64,000 bases of DNA. It comes from Lunularia cruciata. Taxonomy: Eukaryota > Streptophyta > Marchantiopsida > Lunulariales > Lunulariaceae. The stretch covers positions 51,465,001 to 51,529,000 of the forward strand of contig OX419755.1 in NCBI GenBank assembly GCA_948567375.1, written 5' to 3'. The notes under the pieces were generated by a model. It did no database searches. It was not told where the DNA came from and saw nothing but the letters and a program-made list of their open reading frames with translations. The position numbers and the translations under genes are program-made. Every line of letters starts with the position of its first letter. The first letter of the stretch is position 1. Below are positions 58,330 through 64,000 of the stretch, piece after piece.

Positions 58330-61265
58330 CATCTTTGATCTTGTAGTGATTTAATGATAAATCACTACAAAGTAGTTATTCAAATAGATATTTTAGATTT
58401 ATTTTGATCTACTTTTATAATGAACTCATGAAAAATAATTATTTATATTTATCCTTATAGAATTTTTTTCTCACAATCTCACAAAAGTTTATCAAAAAAG
58501 ATGTTTTCAACCTTTAAGAGTCAAGAAGTGCATGCTCCTTGCTCCTCACTTTTCTTAATTTTATCGTTTCAAACCTCTGTCAATTTTAAGATGTGCCTTT
58601 GAAATATAATTCAAATTTTCCAAGTAATTAGATGATATTTCTAGAAGATCAATAACGAAAGAATTTCTAAGTCTATAATATCATCCTTTTGCAAACTGAA
58701 ATTGTATATATTCTCCTTTCTAAAAGAGTAGTAACATGAACATAATCTTGTTGGTACCCTTTGAACTCTTTACTAAGTATGGTTGATGAGATAACAAGTC
58801 CTTTTTTTATTCATAATTTGGTCAAGAAAGTGTTCAATCATGATTGTATTAAAAAAAATCTTAATTCATGTTACCATAATATTTATGCTTATATATCTCT
58901 TAATAAAATTTGAAGATGTAGGAAGTTGAATACCATATCCACAAAAAATAAGATACTTTCATATGAACTTCTTTTAATTCAAGGACCTATAATGTTTGAT
59001 ATATTTGCTTTTATAATAGTTTGGAAACTGTAATGGGATAAAAGCTCTATTGTGTGCTACTAGATTTCTATTTTGGTACTTTAGAGTTTATCTATTGCTT
59101 CCTTTGTGATTATGGTTTTTTATTATAAGATATCAATATCAATAGATGTTATGTATGTATGTAGTGATGTATACGTAAACAAAAGGAGATCAAGAGTACA
59201 GTTGTTACCCTCAAGTGTACTACCATTGGATTCATCAAGAAAATGGATGTTACGTAGCAGTGTCAACATACATAATAGGAGATCAAAAGTGAGGCTATTC
59301 TCTAGATACACTACCATTACATTCATAAAGAAACCGAAGCAAATATCAAATTACAAGAATAACTACATCATTACTATATAGTCAATCTATTTATCATAAG
59401 AAAAGAACCCTAATTTTACTAGCCAAGATTTTTTTTTTCTAGTGAAGTCTTTCAAAAGAAGAGAAGAGGATATTTGGTCTATATATTAGCATCTTGGTTT
59501 ACTTTTTTTGGAACGCTTTAAAAAACTTTACGTGATAAGAAATAATAATATAGGTAAACTGATCTTATTTTTAAAATACAAATATGGTAGTTCCAATGGA
59601 TATTTAGACCAAACATCAAATCATTGTTTGTAACTACTCAATGAGTGACTTAATAATTTTTCAAACTCAAATTCCAATTATGTAAATGCAAATGCATGTA
59701 AATATTTTTAGCAAATTCACCAAATGAGAAGTATATGATCTAAGGATCTTTATATTATATTATAGTTTACTACAATTTGTGAAATTTGGTAGAAAAGATT
59801 TGCACATATAAAGACTCCTTTGGGAATTTTGGTTTATAATATACAAGGATTATGTTAAGCTAAATTTAAAGGAAGATTATGTAGTCCTTAGCAAAAAAAA
59901 TAAATTTTCTATATATTTTAAAATATAATACCCATTTTTCTCTATTTTTATTTTATTTTGATCCATATGGTTTTTACCTTGTATATTTAGTTGATTTAAG
60001 CACTCCAAAGATTTTGCACACATGATATTTGTACTTCGGAGTGTGGTTCACTTCATAAATGTGATCACCAAGCCAAATTGCCTTCTTGCTTTGGCCATGA
60101 TATTAAACATCATTTAAGATAAAATTTGTCAAATATGAGTGCATGTGGTTTGTGCATTGATATTTGATCATAGCTTACAAGCAAGAATAAGAGAATGCTA
60201 ATTTAACTATTGTTTTCTATCCAACAAACAACTTTTGACTGCCAAGAAAAATTACATCTAGTGTGTTCAGAACTTGATAATATTGCACTAGGAAGAAATA
60301 TTGTATCGTGTATGGATATATATAATCTTATCTAAATTGTAGTCTTTTGCAAAGTCAAAAGACCTTTGTTAATAAAGATATATACATGATCAAATAGATC
60401 AATTGATCAATAGGACTTTCAAGCATTTCAAACAAGAAAATATGCTTCACTTTTTTCTTGGTACTTTCTATCATTGAGTCCTCCAATCCAAACCAAAAGT
60501 TATAATACTTTAAAAACTTAGGATATCAACTTAAAGTTGAAGTAGAAAACCCTATTAGTCTCAAAAATTCCCTATGTCACATTCAATCAAGTTCAAGATA
60601 ATAGATGATGAAGCTATAATTTGGAGGGTTCAACTGTATTAGGACAACTTTTGGCTACTCCTAAATGAAGTAAAAGTTCTATTGTGTCATGAAGGAAAAG
60701 GCTTATACTTAGCTCAAACGTGGATAACTTGAAAGTATACTTTATATAATCCAAAAATCCAAGTCTTTTGATATTGATAGAATATCTTGGTAGAACTTTC
60801 TTTGTTTTGCAGAAGTCTTAGCATAAATATTAGGAATAATTTATCTCACAAAACAATAGGTGCCACTATCCATCCACTTTGTAATTCCAACTTAAGAAGA
60901 TGAAAAGGTAGTGAATGTTGAACCTTATTTTGAGCTAAGGAGTGTTCACGTTGTTGAGGAGTACATTTGTGTTTCTAGTAAGAAATTTACTTTGGCTAAT
61001 CACCACCCATCTTGGAATGTGCATAGAGAGCTCAAGGTAACGTTGGTACCTTTAACAAATTTGCAAGTAAATATCTTAATATGTGTGGTTGTATAAACAA
61101 TCTACTAGAGAGTTCATTTTTAATTGCAAAGATAATGGACATCAAGTCTTGCTTTGATGATGGTAAGAAACTCAAAATAAATTTTTGATCTGATGTATGT
61201 AATAGAAGCTAAAAGAGCATAGAGTGTGTATTCTCCATTGAACTTCTTATGGTTTGAGGAAGCGA
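58330..61265 (-). repeat. Inverted duplicate, uninterrupted partner
   Basis: Reverse-complement partner of 23665-24972 (here 61265-59975) and 27415-28560 (here 59335-58330). The intervening 59335-59975 is AT-rich and carries no P450 sequence. 60911-61096 holds the peptide remnant shared with 24013-23816. Confidence 0.8.
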
Positions 61266-61349
61266 TATGCAAAGATTCAAGAAACAAGAGATAAATTTGA
61301 AATCTTAGAGATTTATATTGGGGACCTTTGAGTTCATTCAAATGAAGGA

Positions 61350-62285
61350 ATAACTTAGAACTTACATTCGCAAAGTCCTTAGGGATATTATTTTTATTAT
61401 ATTACACTTTGCAAGTTATTAAGAATATGATTTCCTTATGATAGTGAAGCTGCATAATTAGCTGCTACCAAATAGCCTGCTCAATAGCCTGAGATGAGCC
61501 TGAGATGAGCCTGAAATTGCGTGAGATGTTAGGAGCATAATATAATGTATCTGATACCTAATTTCTTCTTCATTCTTTCAACTTTCTTTATTTTATTGTT
61601 GATAAAGATCTTCTCGTATAAAGTATAAATCTAATCTTGGAAATTAATAGGTTCTATGCACAACGTATCACTTTTTATTTGTGGTTCCTAAATTTTATTT
61701 TTTATTTTTTATTCCTATCTGAAATGCCAACTTCTTATAAGAAAAATCTTCATAGTAAGTTCTTCATTTTTTGCATGTTATATCACTTTCTATATTAGAT
61801 GTATATATATTCTTAGTTCATCATCTTTTGGTAAATTTTGTAAATTTCACTCGTTTTAGCTTATAAGTGGTTTCATGCCTAATTTATACCTATAAAAAAT
61901 TTATAAATAAGGAATTTTAATGTTAAATTTTCTTAAATTGAATATTATACTAAGTATTCAAATTAAATTTATTTTTCTTGCTGGATGCTTTGCCAATATT
62001 TCATAAAACTTAAATAAAAATGAAATTATGAGCTTCTTAAGATATAAGATCCATAGAATAAAAAGTTACAAATTCAAAGTAAACCATTAGATTCTTGTAT
62101 ATTTATACTACACACAAGGAAATGATATGTAGTCATCTTGATTCCAAATTTTGCATCCAAATTGCAAAGTATTGAAAAAAAGTCCATGAAAATACTTCTT
62201 ATTTGTGTTTTTTCAAATCTGATTAAAATTTTCCTTTTATCAATATCAAGTGAATTGTTAAGCCCAATTCACTATAAGAGATCTT
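61350..62285. other. AT-rich spacer
   Basis: No genes or strong repeats seen apart from a short doubled GAGCCTGAGAT at about 61488-61512. Confidence 0.5.
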
Positions 62286-62728
62286 TGTTACCTTGTATAC
62301 CTTACTAGCCTGGAGGGCCCACAAAGGGCTATGCACTTTGTGGGTCCTTAGGGCCGAAGAAATGCGTAGCGCTTCTTTCTTGGCATTTCGTCTTGTGTCC
62401 ATTGGTCAGACAGTGCCCCGCCCTCCGGGCATGTCTCCCTACATGTTACAAAATACAACATCATAGATTTGGTACCCCTTAGACATATCAAGATTCCCTA
62501 CAAGAATCTATTGACCTTTTGGACCTTAGCGAGGTGGTGCATCCAATAAAGAAGCCACCTAGGTCGACATTCTTTTCAGATACTCTTCCAACCTTATGCA
62601 ATCGAGAGCAGCGGGAGAGGACAGGGAGAGGGAGAGATGTGAGAAGACATCTATAATTTTTGAGAGCTCTCTAGCATATAACACTCGATTGAATAGTTTA
62701 TTCTCTTCATTTTTCAATTTCATTTCCA
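62286..62728 (+). mobile_element. Putative LTR with GC-rich structured core
   Basis: It runs from TGTTACCTTGTATACC to CATTTCCA and is followed by TTGGTATCTAGA (62729-62740), close to the initiator-Met PBS. At 62313-62346 there is a stem: GGGCCCACAAAGGG pairs with CACTTTGTGGGTCC. A TGCCC..GGGCA stem follows at about 62411-62431. The LTR call rests on the ends and the PBS only; I see no second LTR in the window. Confidence 0.45.
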
Positions 62729-62739
62729 TTGGTATCTAG

Positions 62740-63057
62740 ATTGAAGACTATAGAGAATGGAATAGAAAGTTATGAGGATTTTTAGTTTTTTTAGGGTTTA
62801 GAATGATCATTACTCATTGAAAGTGATGGGTCAAGAATTTTCATTTCCAATCTCTTGGTTTTCATGATTAAGATCTATGCCAATTTAGTTTAAAAATTTT
62901 GGAGATGTAAATTGAAAGTTATGAGAGTTTATAAATTTTAGTGTGTGGAGAGATTGTTTTCTTATGTGAGTTTGGATGTGAAGGGTTGTGGTTTTGCAAA
63001 TATGAGTACATATGGAGAGGAGCAGCATGTGTTACTATCATTATTCTTGTGCTAGCC
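62740..63057. other. Leader between the PBS-like site and the finger ORF
   Basis: AT-rich to 62940, then a short frame leading into the ORF at 63058. No separate gene. Confidence 0.4.
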
Positions 63058-64000
63058 ATGGCTACACCTTCCTATGTGGGGTTTCCTAGAGCGACTCAGG
63101 ATACACCATGCCCGGTGTGTCACCGACGCTTTTAAAGGGGTAAAGACCCATGTGGGAAGGATGCACAAGGACTATGATTGGACCACTTGGGATGCCCACG
63201 TGTGACAAGCAACCACATTGATAGTAGTGACACTTGAGATTATGCATGCTTCTTCTATCCTTCCGTTGATCATTTTGGGAATACCGATCGAGTCGTGGGA
63301 GTGGTTAGCTTCTTAGGCGGGTTACATTTTGGTGTTATTTGAGACTAGTTTTCCATATCCACGTCTATTCCATAGGCTACCCCGCACACTCCATGATGAG
63401 GATAGATAGGCTTTTTGCCTACCACTTGATCGTTTGGCATGTGATCCCTTGGACAAGTTAGCAAGGTTCTTATTCCTCTTACTCCCTTGATGGTATCTTT
63501 GTTACGCTAGAGGGGGACGTGCGGGGCATGGAGAGGTGGTTGCTAGATTTTGTCGATTCCAAGCAAGGGATTGGGCAGCCCTTCAAGAGGAGTCTATTAG
63601 GGCTACATGATTTAGGAGACAAGCATCGCCACATGATACCACAAAGTCCACTCAATTACGATGGTGTAGGACATTAGATCAGGTGGGAGAGTTTAGTAGA
63701 GTAGCACAAGTGCTACACACTTTGTCTATGGCAATTCCTACTGATGAGACTATCTCTTCCCTATGCTCACTACATCCTATAGCAGTAGAGGGACTACCAC
63801 TAGAGGTTTTAGATTATCAGCCTGAGTAGCCTTTATATCTTGATAGGTCACTATTTGCACAAGCATTGTGCATTGCTCCTTGCCTTTCCTCAAGAAGCTT
63901 GTCAAGGATGGTTTATGAGCACCTTAGAGATTGCTTCCAAGTAGATGATCCTTCTAGTGGTTTTACCAAGTTGTTTCAAGTGGCTGTAATAGTAGCGAGA
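63058..64000 (+). pseudogene. Degenerate ORF with C2H2-like finger, runs off window (retrotransposon N-terminal region?)
   Basis: From MATPSYVGFPRATQDTPCPV a finger CPVCHRRF..VKTHVGRMH (C-x2-C-x9-H-x4-H) spans a one-base shift in a T run near 63132. After that shift one frame stays readable for about 870 bp to the window end with only seven stops. Blocks include ARFCRFQARDWAALQEESIR, LRWCRTLDQVGEFSRVAQVL, AIPTDETISSLCSLHPI and SRMVYEHLRDCFQVDDPSSG. The GEFSRA..L and PTxET..LxxLHP pattern is what I associate with the region upstream of reverse transcriptase in some non-LTR elements. The RT itself would lie beyond the window. Confidence 0.55.

Noticed and set aside
62310-62350. tRNA gene or rho-independent-type terminator at the GC-rich stem
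   Set aside because: No cloverleaf or A/B box arrangement fits, and terminators of that type do not apply to plant nuclear DNA.

Overview
The window looks like a stretch of a large, repeat-rich plant nuclear genome, most likely a gymnosperm (conifer-like). The evidence: intron-bearing cytochrome P450 remnants of the CYP85 clan that resemble the conifer CYP716/CYP725 group, chromodomain Ty3/gypsy and Ty1/copia remnants, several very long LTRs (about 4 kb each), long dinucleotide microsatellites and AT-rich intergenic DNA. The species cannot be named from the sequence alone. I see no intact protein-coding gene and no tRNA or rRNA gene.

Host-gene layer. There are four P450 pseudogene copies: P1 (minus, about 350-1140), P2 (plus, about 15230-16137), P3 (plus, about 24970-25628) and P4 (minus, 32614-34894, the most complete). 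A second, unrecognised multi-exon gene lies on the minus strand at 13946-11351; here it is called the KRIVFADE gene after a C-terminal motif. Its 3' part recurs beside P2 (about 16600-16830) and P3 (about 26095-26510), each time convergent with the P450. The simplest reading is an ancestral convergent P450 / KRIVFADE pair that was copied repeatedly and then decayed, with different lesions in each copy.

Duplication layer. About 340-7545 and 32650-41235 are diverged direct copies of one segment: P450, AT-rich spacer, then retroelement pieces. About 23665-24972 plus 27415-28560 match 61265-58330 in inverted orientation, and the P3 block interrupts only the first of these.

Mobile-element layer, left to right: a short SINE-like insertion (1552-1688, with a relative at 15911-16002); long-LTR-family tails near 6507, 8203, 40191 and 52516; copia integrase with internal tandem repeats (10054-11100); a chromovirus whose gag-RT half faces the opposite way to its integrase-chromodomain half (18337-23590); a copia LTR-gag-protease remnant (29938-31990); a Ty3 gag-RT-RNase H remnant (41660-44640); a minus-oriented 4.0-kb LTR holding a CT microsatellite and 352-bp tandem repeats (46076-50050); a 4.1-kb solo LTR with perfect 5-bp target-site duplications that carries ORFs and a (TG)n tract of about 365 bp (53347-57454); and, at the right end, an LTR/PBS-like segment followed by a stop-riddled but single-frame ORF with a C2H2-like finger (62286-64000).

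Nothing here works as an operon or pathway. The window is chiefly a record of gene-pair duplication, retroelement nesting and fold-back mutations. Its most unusual items are the ORF-bearing long-LTR family, the half-inverted chromovirus and the repeated P450 / KRIVFADE unit.
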